64,000 nt of DNA. Origin: Liopterus haemorrhoidalis. Lineage: Eukaryota; Arthropoda; Insecta; Coleoptera; Dytiscidae. The stretch spans positions 19,684,829 through 19,748,828 of the forward strand of contig OZ020625.1 in NCBI GenBank assembly GCA_963971575.1, written 5' to 3'. This document shows positions 21,644 through 31,537 of this stretch, in pieces. The stretch's first letter is position 1. Every line of letters starts with the position of its first letter. Made by a program: the position numbers and the translations under genes. Below the pieces are notes generated by a model. That model did not search any database, was not told the DNA's origin, and was given only the letters and a program-made list of their open reading frames with translations.

Positions 21644-21922
21644 TGTATAGTTTTAATAAACTATGAATAGTTGTAAAGAATATATTTAATATTTCATATG
21701 TCAAATTTTCTCTCCTCCGCTGTCATAACAAATCATTTCCTAGTTACAGTTACATTAATATACATATACATAGAAACTAATAAGTATAACAAACACGACA
21801 ACACGACATATATCTGTTTTATTGCACATAAAAGTGACAGTTGCACAGTATGTAAAGTGTGGCAGTATAATTGTATTATATATTATAATTGTATAATCTA
21901 GTGTATCTACTTAAACTATACC
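21644..21922 (-). repeat. Ty3/gypsy 5' LTR (about 279 bp)
   Basis: Ends are short inverted repeats, TGTATAGTTTT on the plus strand at 21644 and TTAAACTATACC at 21911-21922 (final A mutated to C). On the minus strand the LTR ends in ACA and is followed directly by TGGTGTCAGGTGC, a TGG-beginning primer-binding site, and then gag. It contains an AATAAA signal. The partner LTR was not found. Confidence 0.75.
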
Positions 21923-22252
21923 TATAAGAAATTCTGCTGAAAAAGCCTATTTTTTTTTTGCCACTTTCTTAATTACGTATTGCACGTGCTCTTTAAATTT
22001 CAACTTCCTATCTAGTACAACTCCTAAGTATTTATATTTATCAACCAATTCTAACACGCAATTATTAACTTCTACTCTTTCTACCCTATTGTTTTTTATA
22101 TCTAAATCGTACTCACTATTTTTACATAATATCGTATATTTACATTTATCTAAGTTAAGTTTCAGTCTGTTCATTTCAAAATACTCATTCATTATTTTTA
22201 GTTCATCTTTTAATCCACTAACTACCTCTTTATAACTATCTCCTTCAACATA
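21923..22252 (-). pseudogene. second LINE, RT 3' part (downstream of hAT insertion)
   Basis: The frame reads YVEGDSYKEVVSGL, MNEYFEMNRLKLNLDKCKY and DKYKYLGVVLDRKLKFKEH, the thumb-proximal part of a Jockey/CR1-like RT. It continues directly from the FADDTLI catalytic motif on the far side of the hAT (26303 onward). A one-base change in an A-run near 21955 shifts the frame; IGFFSRIS follows out of frame, then the LTR begins, so the LINE is also broken by the gypsy element. Confidence 0.88.
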
Positions 22253-22479
22253 TATTAAAGCAGTGTTTCTCAACCTTTTCTGGCATGGGGCCCTCAAAAA
22301 AAAAAACTTAAATATTGTCTGCGGCCCCTATCTATCTATCTATATATATAAAAGGCAGTGTCCTGACTGACTGACTGACTGACTGACTCACTCATCACCG
22401 CCCAGCCCGAACCCCTGGGCCTAGAAACTCAAAATTCGGAGAGTATATTCCCTTCATGACGTAAGCACCCATTAAGAAG

Positions 22480-25400
22480 GGATTTTTCGAAATTCCACTC
22501 CTAAGGGATGAAACGGGGTGAAATGTGATTTCACGAATTACTTAATATCTCTTAGGGCCGATGGGATATCGACTTAGTTTTTGCTTACAAGTATTACCCA
22601 TACAAATGCCGAAAAACCAATTTCGGGATTTTGCCCTAATCAACCCCTAAAGAAGTGAACCTACAATCGGGGTGGATTATACATCCCGTTGTATTTCCTG
22701 TGTTCGTTTAGTTGCAAGATTACTTTTTGGCACATAGGTGTCTTTTTAAAATATCTCGAAATGGTATTGACAGTTTTTTTAAATTTCACCCCTAAAGGGT
22801 GAAAAGGGGTGAATTGTGATTTTAAGGATTCTTTAATATCTCTTAGGACCAATAAGATATCGACTTGCTTTTTGCTTACAAAGATTACCCATACAAATAC
22901 CGAATCACCAATTTCAGGATTTTGTCCTAATCAACCCCTAAAGGGGTGGATCTACAATCAGGGTGAATTATACATCCCGTCGTAATTCCTGTGTTCGTTT
23001 CGTTGCAACATTACTTTTTGGCACATAGGTGTCTTTTTAAAATATCTCGAAATGGGTTTCACAGTTTTTTAAAATTCCACCCCTAAGGGTTGAAAAGGGG
23101 TGAATTGTGATTTTAAGGATTCCTTAATATCTCTTAGGATCAATAAGATATCGATTTACTGTTTGCTTGCAAAGATTATCCATACAATTACCGCAAAACT
23201 TATTTCAGGAATTTGTCCTAATCAACCCCTAAAGGGGTGGACCTACAATCGGGGTGAGTTATACATTCCGTCGAAATTCCTGTGTTCGTTTAGTTGCAAT
23301 ATTACGTTTTAGCACATAGGAGTCTTTTTAAAATATCTCGTAAAGGTTTTGGTAGTTTTTTAAAATTTCACTCCTATAGGGTGAAAAGGGGTGAATTATG
23401 ATTTTAAGTATTCCTTAATATCTCTTAGGACCAATAAGATATCGACTTGCTTTTTGCTTACGAAGATTACTCATACAAATACCGAAAAACTTATTTCAGG
23501 ATTTGGTCCTAATCAACCCCTAAAGGGATGGATCTACAATCAAGGTGAATTATACATCCCGTCGTATTTCCTCTGTTCGTTTAGTTGCAACATTAATTTT
23601 TGGCACATAGATGTCTTTTTAAAATATGTCAAAATAGTATTGACAGTTTTTTTTTAAATTTCACCCCTAAAGGGTGAAAAGGGGTGAATTGTGATTCCAA
23701 GGATTCCTTTATATCTCTTAGGACCAATAAGATATCGACTTGCTTTTTGCTTACAAAGATTACCCATACAAATACGGAAAAATATATTTCAGGATTGTTG
23801 TTCTAATCAACCCCTAAACGGTGGATCTACAATTGGGGTGAATTATACATCCCGTCGTATTCCCTGTGTTTGTTGAGTTATAAGGTTTCTTTATGGCACA
23901 TAGGCGTATTTTTAAAATATCTCGAAATGTTTTGACAATTTTTTAAAATTTAAAAGGGTAAAAAGGGGTAAAAGGTGATTTCAAGGATTGTTTAACATTT
24001 TTTAGGACCAATAAGATATCGACTTGATTTTTGCTTACGAAGATTACCCATACAAATACCGAAAAACTTATTTCAGGATTTGGTCCTAATCAACCCCTAA
24101 AGGGATGGATCTACAATCAAGGTGAATTATACATCCCGTCGTATTTCCTCTGTTCGTTTAGTTGCAACATTAATTTTTGGCACATATATGTCTTTTTAAA
24201 ATATCTCAAAATAGTATTGACAGTTTTTTTTTAAATTTAACCCCTAAAGGGTGAAAAGGGGTGAATTGTGATTCCAAGGATTCCTTAATATCTCTTAGGA
24301 CCAGTAAGATATCGACTTGCTTTTTGCTTACAAAGATTACCCATACAAATACGGAAAAATATATTTCAGAATTTTTGTCCTAATCAACCCCTAAACGGTG
24401 GATCTACAATTGGGGTGAATTATACATCCCGTCGTATTCCCTGTGTTTGTTGAGTTATAAGGTTTCTTTTTGGCACATAGGCGTATTTTTAAAATATCTC
24501 GAAATATTTTGACAATTTCTTTAAATTTAAAAGGGTAAAAAGGGGTGAAAGGTGATTTCAAGGATTGTTTAACATTTTTTAGGACCAATAAGATATCTAC
24601 TTGGTTTTTGCTTACAAAAACTACCCATGCAAATACTGAAAAACCAATTTTTGGATTTTGTCCTAATCAACCCCTTAAGGGGTGGATCTACAATCGGGAT
24701 GAATTATACATCCCGTCACATTTCCTGTGTTCGTTTAGTTGCAACATTACTTTTTGGCACATAGGTGTTTTTTTTTTTAATATCTCGAAATGATTTTGAC
24801 ATTTTTTTTTTAATTTCACCCCTTAAGGGTGAAAAGGGGTGAAATTTGATTTCAGTAATTCCTTAATTCTTTTAGGACCAATAAGATATCGATTTGGTGT
24901 TTGCTTACAAAAATTATCCATACAAATGCCGAAAATCTTATTTCAGGATTACGTCCTAATCAACCCCTAAAGGGGTGATTCTACAAACGGGCTAGATTAT
25001 ACATCGCGTCGTATTTCCTGTGTCTTTTTAAAATGTCTCGAAATGGTTTTAACAGTTTTTTACCTTTAACAAATATCCCCCTAAAGGGTGAAAAGACGGA
25101 ATTGTGATTTCAAGGATGCCTTAATATCTTCTAGGATCAATAAGATATAGACTTGGTTTTTGCTTATAAAGATTACCCATACAAATGCCGAAAAATATGT
25201 TTCAGGATTTTATCTTAATCAACCCCTAAAGGGGTGAATCTACATTTGGGGTGAATTATAGAACCCTTTGTATTTCCAGCGGTTGTTGAGTTATAACATT
25301 CCATTTTGGCATATATGTTTTCACAGTTTGACAGTTTTCTTTCACTCCTAAAGGGTAAATTAGTATTTTTTTGTTAAAAATAAGAAATTTGGAGAGTACA

Positions 25401-25560
25401 TTTTTCAGTATGAAGTAAGAACCCACTAAGAAAGGAATTTTTCAAGTTCGACCCCTATCTGGTGAAAAGGAGTAAAATGTTTTTTCACGGGTTCGTCAAT
25501 ATCTCTTAGGACAGATGAGATATCGACTAGATTTTTTGTTACAAAGGTTACCCATACACA
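22480..25560. repeat. about 290-bp tandem repeats inside the Helitron
   Basis: Each unit contains TTAATATCTCTTAGGACC, AATAAGATATCGACTTG, a Pu/Py palindrome CCCCTAAAGGGGTG, GTGAATTATACATCCCGTCG and TTTTGGCACATAGGTGTC. The first landmark occurs near 22541, 22832, 23124, 23416, 23708, 23990, 24285, 24570, 24862, 25118 and 25500. Units 23400-23980 and 23990-24560 are nearly identical as a pair, indicating a recent two-unit duplication. Small open frames here are spurious. Confidence 0.93.
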
Positions 25561-25605
25561 AGTTTAAAAACAAACTGCGGATTTTATGCCAATGAGACCA
25601 ACAAT

Positions 25606-25636
25606 ATACCGTAGCGAAGCACGGGTTTTCAGCTAG
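25606..25636 (+). other. Helitron 3' terminal hairpin and CTAG end
   Basis: CCGT and ACGG arms enclose AGCGAAGC, followed by GTTTTCAGCTAG. The short GC-rich stem 10-12 nt before CTRR is the replication-termination signal in Helitrons. Confidence 0.8.
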
Positions 25637-25639
25637 TAT

Positions 25640-26260
25640 ATATATATAGGGAGAGAGAGAGCGATAGAGGGTGGGAGGGAGGTATCACAAGGTGTATCAA
25701 GGTAGTGGAAACACGATTTTTCTCTAAAAGAATATGTGTGAGCAAGTTGGGAAAAAAATTTGGTGACCAGAGTTTAATAATTGGATGATAGAATTTAAAT
25801 TTTCCGGAATAAACCGGAAGTACAGGATATCAAGGACAACTCGATTTTTTATATAGCTTTTGAAAAGAAACTTTTTTGATAAAACTTTTAGATAAACATA
25901 TTTATAATATCTGTTACGGTTACCTATAATGGCTTGCAAGTATATTTATTTATAAGTGTTCAAAGTTGCTTTCCATTTTGAACACTTTCGCATCCTTACT
26001 CTTTAGTTAACAGTAGCTCGGAGCATAACAAAAAATATTGCAAGTTCAAGTCGTACCTACTTGAAAGTACTTGAAGTTCCTCCAACGCGAACCGTTTTAA
26101 TTAGTTTAAATTAGTTGTCAAAATAAGTATAGTTTATTTTATTGATGTTTAAAAGGTATATTTTAATGAATAGAAAATGTCATATATTTATGAATATATC
26201 TTGCAAAATTGAACGTTTTTCTATTATAATTTCATGTTTCGATCTTATATGACTCGCGGC
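25640..26260. other. hAT interior, no gene seen
   Basis: A GA-rich run (25651-25680) is followed by AT-rich sequence. The stretch TTTTCCGGAATAAACCGGAA near 25800 recurs in diverged form near 48676, so it belongs to a dispersed repeat. A minus-strand frame at 25724-25939 has no recognised domain. Confidence 0.5.
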
Positions 26261-26310
26261 CCCCCGACGATGTGTTCACGGTCCCCCGGTTGAGAAACGC
26301 TGTATTAAAG

Positions 26311-27372
26311 TATCATCCGCGAACATATTTATTTTACACTTTTTTAATATTTTTGTGATGTCATTAATGTATATAATAAATAGCAGTGGTCCCAACACAA
26401 TTCCCTGTGGCACTCCTATATAGTTTTTTAATTTCTCACCAAGCACACCATTCCATTTCACCTTTTGTTCTCTGTTCAGCATGTAACTGTTGAACCATTT
26501 CAATACTGTGCCCCTTATACCATAGCAGTAAAGTTTCTGCAGCAGTATGATCTATCAATAGTTTCGAAAGCTCTTCTTAGATCTAAGAAAACTAGTCCTA
26601 CATGTTTTTGCTTATCTAAAGAGGCTTTCCATTCATTTATAACATGCTGCAACGCAGTTTCACATGAATGTTTACTTCTGAATCCCGACTGGAACTTTGA
26701 TAAAGTATTATTTTTATCCAAATGTTGAATAATTTGTTGATATACAACTTTTTCCAGTATTTTTTCACAAGCAGGAAGCATGTTCAGTGGCCTGAACTCA
26801 TTTGTCTTTTTGGTTTTTTCAATTTTTGGTATCGGCACAACTACTGACAGTTTTAAAACTGCAGGAACCTCTCCCTTTTCCAACGAGACGTTCAGCCAGT
26901 TCAGCAAAGGGTAACAAACAACATCAAATAAGTCTTTGATCAGTTTAATATTTATATTATCTGTACTTGACTTATTTGCCATAGTGAAAATATATTTTTG
27001 TAACTCCTGTAAACTAATGAGTTCAAAGTTGTTAATTAATGTATAATTTTGATCTTTCTGATCATCTTTCTGAATATATCTTCTTGATGGTATTGAATTA
27101 TTAATATCTTTAATACTGTTGATAAAAAAGCTGTTAAAGGCATTTGATATTTCGAAATCATTTTTTATTAACTTTCCATCGAAATATATTTCTGTTTCTT
27201 TTTGTTTTTGTTTTTGACCTAAAATATCTTTTAAAGCTCGCCACATTAAGATAGGCTGTGATTTGCAGTTATCAATCTTTCTTTCATAAAATTTTTGTTT
27301 TGCTTCTCTCACTACATATTTGCATTCGTTCCTACTTCTTTTTTTCTTTTTATCACTGTTGTTTACAGTTTT
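26311..27372 (-). pseudogene. second LINE, linker and RT 5' part (upstream of hAT insertion)
   Basis: Minus strand. From about 27370 the frame shows KFYERKIDNCKS and MWRALKDILGQ, then INIKLIKDLF, NEFRPLNMLPACEKILEKVVY, FQSGFRSKHSCETAL and VFLDLRRAFETID. A frameshift near 26515 separates it from RGTVLKWFNSYMLNR in the next piece, followed by GVPQGIVLGPLLFIIYIND and the catalytic FADDTLI, where the hAT sits. The endonuclease is absent: the copy abuts a P-type fragment at 27372. Jockey/CR1-type RT without a visible RNase H. Confidence 0.88.
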
Positions 27373-27503
27373 TTTAATTCAATTGTTGCAATTGTTCCAG
27401 AGACAAACCCATAACAAATGGGTTGCTTCCATTTTTTTCTAATACCACGGAGCATTAAAACGATGGCATGGTCAGCAAATTCTCTTTTTCTTTCTCCACT
27501 GCA
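27372..27503 (-). pseudogene. P-element-type transposase fragment
   Basis: Minus strand, about 43 codons: REFADHAIVLMLRGIRKKWKQ then ICYGFVSGTIATIELKK. The RGI..KWKQP(I/L) block is a hallmark of P-element and THAP9-like transposases, near the RNase H-like catalytic core. It sits downstream, in the same orientation, of the THAP-bearing copy at 27743-28548, consistent with one broken P-superfamily element. It is cut at its 5' side by the CCGG-rich repeat and at its 3' side by the LINE. Confidence 0.75.
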
Positions 27504-27742
27504 ATCTACAAATAGGGTTGCCATCTCTCCAGGTTTGGCCCGGAGACTCCGGGTTTCAGTGAGTTATCTCCGGGCTCCGGGTTTAACTATTATTTTTCGC
27601 GCCAAAACATCGCTATTGCGGAGAAGATCGACGCGCGCACACTCGATTGCACCGTTCGTATTAGTACGACGCGCGAAACCACGTGGATAGAGAATCTCTT
27701 TTGTGTCTGTTCAGTCAGTGCTACATTGGTGATAGTCTAGTA
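27504..27742. repeat. CpG-rich repeat block starting TAGGGTTGCCATC
   Basis: Begins TAGGGTTGCCATCTCTCC, then CCCGGAGACTCCGGGTTT and TCTCCGGGCTCCGGGTTT, two imperfect copies of a palindromic motif, followed by about 100 bp unusually rich in CG (GACGCGCGCAC, GTACGACGCGCG). It separates the two halves of the P-like element, so it is probably an inserted non-autonomous transposon, but a right end was not established. Confidence 0.45.
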
Positions 27743-28548
27743 TAGGGGAAAAATTTTAAGATCGTAGCGCCACGCGGATTTTTTTGAAACCATTCTAAAT
27801 CAGATACCACTTGACATTTACTAGTAAATAATAGCGAAAAGTGTATCAAAAAACGACAAAAAATAAATAATTGTTTGGGATTTTCTGATTTTGTGAAGTG
27901 ACATTACTTGTAAACATCTAAAATACTACATTTTGTGATCTGGTTTTAAGTTATGGCGGTTTTCCATTGTCGATTATTTTAACTATATTGGGGGAAATAA
28001 TAATTCCCGTGTTGTTTACCAAGGGGTAGAAATCTACAATGCTGGGCATATAATATTGTGTGGAGTCACTGAAAAAAACAGAGAGTTCATAAAGATTTAT
28101 GCATTACAAACCCACACACAATAACAGGAATTTTCAAGATATGCGATAATAAATACAAAATTGAAAATATTTTTTGTAGTCACTATCATTAAAATGTAAT
28201 GAGCAAACTTTGATACAAGGGCTCACTTTTTTTCCAATTTTTAAATTGTTTATCTAAACATCGCGTCGATTCCTAAACTCTTGCTTTCCCAATTTTGTTT
28301 CGAACCATACGGTGTCTGATATTAGTGGAAACAAATGAAACGATATTTCCGGGTTTCTTCTTTTCAATGAATTGCACATAGGCACACAACAATATGTATT
28401 ATACATTTTTCAATGATTATAATAAAACTTTAAAAACAAACTTCATACAAAACCAATACACAAAACGAAATGTTATATGATGTACACAAGTTCATGAAAC
28501 GCTCACCAGATGGTAGGGTGCTTAGCTGCAAATCCCTATAGTTTGATA
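27743..28548 (-). mobile_element. THAP-bearing P-like element fragment, copy 2
   Basis: The reverse complement of 15563-16383 with few differences and the same end points (TATAGGG ATTTGCAGC at 28548; CCCCTATA at 27743). With copy 1 it forms an inverted pair about 11 kb apart. Confidence 0.7.
28150..28406 (-). pseudogene. THAP-domain N-terminus, copy 2
   Basis: ATG at 28406 (minus). It encodes the same MYNTYCCVPMC start and the same premature stop as copy 1, and the out-of-register CSLHF half near 28205. Differences from copy 1 include LKRRN for LQRRN. Non-functional as it stands unless an intron is removed between the halves. Confidence 0.65.
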
Positions 28549-28832
28549 ATCCGTGTTCCGTGTTGATTGATGATAAATGGTAACTTATATTGATAGTTAC
28601 TTTACACGTTATTAAATTGATGCTAATTTTAATAGGCTGATAAAAATTCAATTCTATTAATTATAGTGCAGTGACCAATAAATTTTTAATAGAAAAAATA
28701 TAGAATGTGAGTAAAATTATAATTTGAAGTTAAGTTCAAAACTGTAATATAAATTTATATATAATTTACAAATAAATTTATAAATTGATACTCAAATTTA
28801 TTATATTTTAAAATAATTTATTTCAGATAAAC
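28549..28832. other. no gene seen
   Basis: AT-rich sequence ahead of the hAT-type transposase pseudogene. TTTATTTCAG at about 28817-28826 could be a splice acceptor for that gene. Confidence 0.4.
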
Positions 28833-29186
28833 ATGGAGAGAAACAAACAAGAACAATCAGGCGTTTCAGAAGCTCCTAAAAAATAAGATACATGTTCACT
28901 ATAAATGTAAATTCAATGATGAATGGCTTCGAAGAGATGAATATTGTAAATGGCTAAAAAACTGATGAAATTACCGGAATGTGTCTATTGTGCAATATTA
29001 AATTCACGATAAAATATGATGGAGAAAAAGCAGTAGAAAAACATTTCAATAACCAAACACATTTGACTGCATTAAAATGTACTAAAGAAAATCAATTAAT
29101 AACGTCGTTTCTCCCAAAAACTAATTCACCTGATGATGTAAAAGTAGCAATCATAGAATTATCACAAATTTATCATGGCTTAAAAC
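28833..29186 (+). pseudogene. hAT-family zinc-finger transposase, N-terminal part
   Basis: Starts at ATG 28833 (MERNKQEQSGV). A stop follows after 17 codons, then KCKFNDEWLRRDEYCKW in another frame, then MCLLCNIKFTIKYDGEKAVE with FNNQTHLTAL in a third. The C-x2-C and H-x5-H of the last block form the TTF/BED-like zinc finger found at the N terminus of hAT-type transposase-like proteins abundant in insects. At least two frameshifts mark it as a pseudogene. It is interrupted at 29187 by another hAT element and resumes at 30951. Confidence 0.75.
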
Positions 29187-29312
29187 CAGTGGCGGACTAA
29201 AACTTCGCCGGGCCCAAGACATTTTTGATTTACGGGCCCTCAACCTATGATTTACGGGCCTTCAACTTATGTTTTTTTAAAAAAGTAAAGAGCAAAATAA
29301 AAAAAAAAAATT

Positions 29313-30612
29313 ATGTGAAGTGTGAATTTTCACACATTTCAGGGTTTCGCAGGTATTTAGTAAGTGAATAATGATTATTTGGAATGCCAAAACAAATTTT
29401 ATGTTAAATTTTTTTTTTTTTGTTAATTTTAATTCGAATGCCTAATACCATTATGTAAGTTTCTAAATATGTGCAGTATTTTTTTTTATATAGCAAGGTG
29501 CAATAAAATTTTGAAAAAATTCCTTTTAGATAGATATATAATCTAAAAATATTAAGTGATGCCGGAATGCTGAGTGTGTAGGACATATTTTGCTTTGTAG
29601 TATGCACTGTAAAATGAACAATATTTTAAAAATAATTTATCATCTCTTAATCTAAGAGCTTTAAAAACAAATTTTATGTTAAAATATTTTTATGTTAATT
29701 TTAATTCGAGTGCCTAATACCATTATTTAGGTTTCTTAATATCTGCAGTATTTTTTTTTATATAGCAAGGCTCATTAAGATTTTGAAAATTGCGCCTATG
29801 GCTTCATTGGTTGTTTCTAGTCATAGCATAGCTCCTCCCTTTGATTTCGTGTACATTCAAACAGAATTAAATTATAATTTCAACAATTTCCACTGGTTAT
29901 TAAATTTACGCTTTTAAAAATTAAATGCAACATTTGCCAAAATATAACTAGAATTTTGAAAAAATAATTTAAACAAAATAAAAATACAAAAAAAAATAAA
30001 AAATAATATTGTCTCTTCTCGTGGGATTCGAACTCATTTTCTTGGGCAGAACGCTAGTACCGTAACCATTACACCAAGACACACGTTACAGTTTAGTGTG
30101 TTATATAACTATAAGTTTTCAACATTATTAGCAAAAAAACACAAAAAATGCTTTTTTTACCAAAAACATAATCTGATCAAAAATTCCTGTTGTACTATTC
30201 CGGTTCACACCAATGTACATTACTTAGATTTTTTTCAGATTTTTAGCTTAAACCATCTGGGCTACAGGGTGTGGGACAAATTTTTTTTGCACAATTTTGG
30301 CAAAAATCGCTTCAAAATAATTTATTTTGCAAAAATAAAAATTTGGTCGTTAATCCACGTACCAAGGGCTTTCATTTGATACCCTACTCAGAATTTAAAA
30401 ATGCTTCGATGAGCACATATTTGTTTATATTTTTAGGGGGATATGTTTTTTAGATGTATTAGTATTTTTCCTATGTGCGGGTCAAAGAGTTGTATAAGCA
30501 TGCCAAATTTCAACTCTCTAGCTTTAGCCGTTTGGCTACAATTTTTACCGAACAGACAGACAGACGACAAAATGACGGTATAAGGATTTTTTGGTCATAC
30601 CTACAAAACCCT
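29313..30612 (-). mobile_element. RepB, full copy 2
   Basis: Minus-strand copy of the element at 6801-7857: left end AGGGTTTTGTAGGTAT at 30612-30597, tRNA-like segment near 30006-30085, right end AGGGTTTCGCAGGTAT (plus strand) at 29341-29356 followed outward by the GTGTGAA hairpin and ATGTGAAG. It is about 240 bp longer than copy 1, partly from a second copy of the GCCTAATACCATTAT region (29441 and 29710). Confidence 0.7.
30006..30085 (-). other. tRNA-like sequence in RepB copy 2
   Basis: On the minus strand, box A is TGGTGTAATGG (30076-30066), a perfect TRGYNNANNGG, and box B is AGTTCGAATCC (30034-30024), one mismatch from consensus. The segment between contains GTACTAGCGTTCTGCCCAAG, reminiscent of a tRNA anticodon arm. 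Resemblance to a tRNA is stronger than in copy 1. Confidence 0.7.
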
Positions 30613-30880
30613 AAAAAGGTCCTCACCTCCCAAATCCAAGTGAAGAGCAAAAAAAAAGGTCCTCACCTCCCAAATCCAAGTGAAGAGCAAAAAAAAAACA
30701 GGTCCTCACCTCCCAAATCCAAGTGAAGAGCAAAAAAAAAGGTCCTCACCTCCCAAATCCAAGTAAAGAGCAAAAAAAAAGGTCTTCACCTCCCAAATCC
30801 AAGTAAAGAGAAAAAAAAAGGTCTTCACCTCCCAAATCCAAGTAAAGAGAAAAAAAAAGGTCCTCACCTCCCAAATCCGG
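30613..30880. repeat. 38-40-bp minisatellite (about 7 copies)
   Basis: Units of GGTCCTCACCTCCCAAATCC followed by AAGTGAAGAGC and a variable A-run. GGTCCTC becomes GGTCTTC in two later units, and GTGAAG becomes GTAAAG from the fourth unit on. It lies between RepB and the hAT right end. Confidence 0.95.
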
Positions 30881-30950
30881 GCCCTTGAAAATTACGGGCC
30901 CAAGACAAATGTCTTTTTTGTCTAAGGGCATAATCCGTCACTGCTTAAAA

Positions 30951-31237
30951 CATAATCACAGTTATTGCAGCATTGACTGTGGAATGAAAATCAATTCGTT
31001 ATTATATTTTGATTCCACAATTAGAAAAAAAATCCATTGTGGCAGAACAAAAGCCGAAGCAATTGTTGAAAACATACTAGCACCTAAGTCTATTCAGGTA
31101 GTTCTTGACGAAATTGGAATCAATAACGGCAAAGCAATTCCGTTTTCCTTGGCGAACGATGCGTCCAACAAAGGCAACAGAAAAATGTTCCCGATTGCAG
31201 TTCAATATTTTCATTTAGAAAAATGAATTCAAAATAG
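30951..31237 (+). pseudogene. hAT-family zinc-finger transposase, continued
   Basis: The frame continues from 29178 after removal of the inserted hAT: NHSYCSIDCGMKINSLL, IHCGRTKAEAIVENILAP, then FSLANDASNKGNRKMFPI and a stop at 31224-31226. The SLANDASNKGN block is the region carrying the first catalytic Asp in hAT-type transposase-like proteins. The rest of the gene (RNase H-like core and dimerisation domain) is not seen: the copia 5' LTR begins at 31242, and no continuation was found after 41760. Confidence 0.75.
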
Positions 31238-31241
31238 AATT

Positions 31242-31442
31242 TGTTAGAGATTTGCCTTTCGCCCGGTCATAAAGGGACAGTTTACCGTTAAGGACATAAG
31301 TATTGTACATTTTTGTAGTTAGTTTTTCAGTCTTAGCTTGACATCCTTTAATAACAGTCTTACTGAAATATATTTAAATAAAGTTAGTTAATAACATAAT
31401 CAGTTTTTCATTTATGTATTCACCTTCCGCCAATCTTTAACA
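31242..31442 (+). repeat. copia 5' LTR (201 bp)
   Basis: TGTTAGAGATTTGCC to AATCTTTAACA, the TG...CA form. Compared with the 3' LTR it lacks about 50 bp (the part with CATCTGGCATGAAGATGTG) and has a 10-bp insertion near 31323. AATAAA occurs at about 31376. Confidence 0.93.
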
Positions 31443-31460
31443 GGTTATGGGCCCAGATCG
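31443..31460 (+). other. copia primer-binding site
   Basis: GGTTATGGGCCCAG directly follows the 5' LTR. It resembles the initiator-tRNA-Met half-site that Ty1/copia elements use as primer. Confidence 0.7.
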
Positions 31461-31537
31461 TGTATGTGAATATACAGTGAAAACGTGAAGTGTTGTTAGT
31501 GAAGACTTTGTTTAATCGTTTAGTGTTATATGTCAAA

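Larger units (their letters stand above)
22339..25636 (+). mobile_element. non-autonomous Helitron, 3.3 kb
   Basis: Begins TCTATATATATAAAAGGC after an A and ends CAGCTAG before a T, the A|TC...CTAG|T arrangement of Helitrons, without target duplication. Just before the end is ACCGTAGCGAAGCACGGGT, a GC-rich hairpin of the kind that terminates Helitrons. A (GACT)n run lies near the 5' end (22372-22391). No Rep/helicase frame exists. The interior is about ten tandem units of about 290 bp. Confidence 0.88.
22261..26302. mobile_element. 4.0-kb hAT element nested in a LINE
   Basis: Starts CAGTGTTTCTCAACC and ends GGTTGAGAAACGCTG (14 of 15 inverted). A perfect 8-bp duplication TATTAAAG flanks it (22253-22260 and 26303-26310). 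The insertion splits the LINE RT exactly after its FADD motif. Most of the interior is a Helitron (22339-25636); no hAT transposase frame remains. The left 78 bp and right 660 bp are the hAT's own sequence, with GGCCCC-rich motifs near both ends. Confidence 0.95.
29187..30943. mobile_element. hAT element (1.76 kb) nested in a hAT-type gene
   Basis: Ends CAGTGGCGGACTA and, inverted, CAGTGACGGATTA; both are followed inside by GGGCCCAAGAC-type sequence. A perfect 8-bp duplication CTTAAAAC flanks it (29179-29186 and 30944-30951). The interior is a full RepB copy plus a minisatellite. No transposase frame. Confidence 0.95.

Noticed and set aside
22480..25560. CRISPR-like array of repeats and spacers
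   Set aside because: The whole 290-bp unit is repeated, with no unique spacers, and it lies inside a Helitron in a eukaryotic genome.
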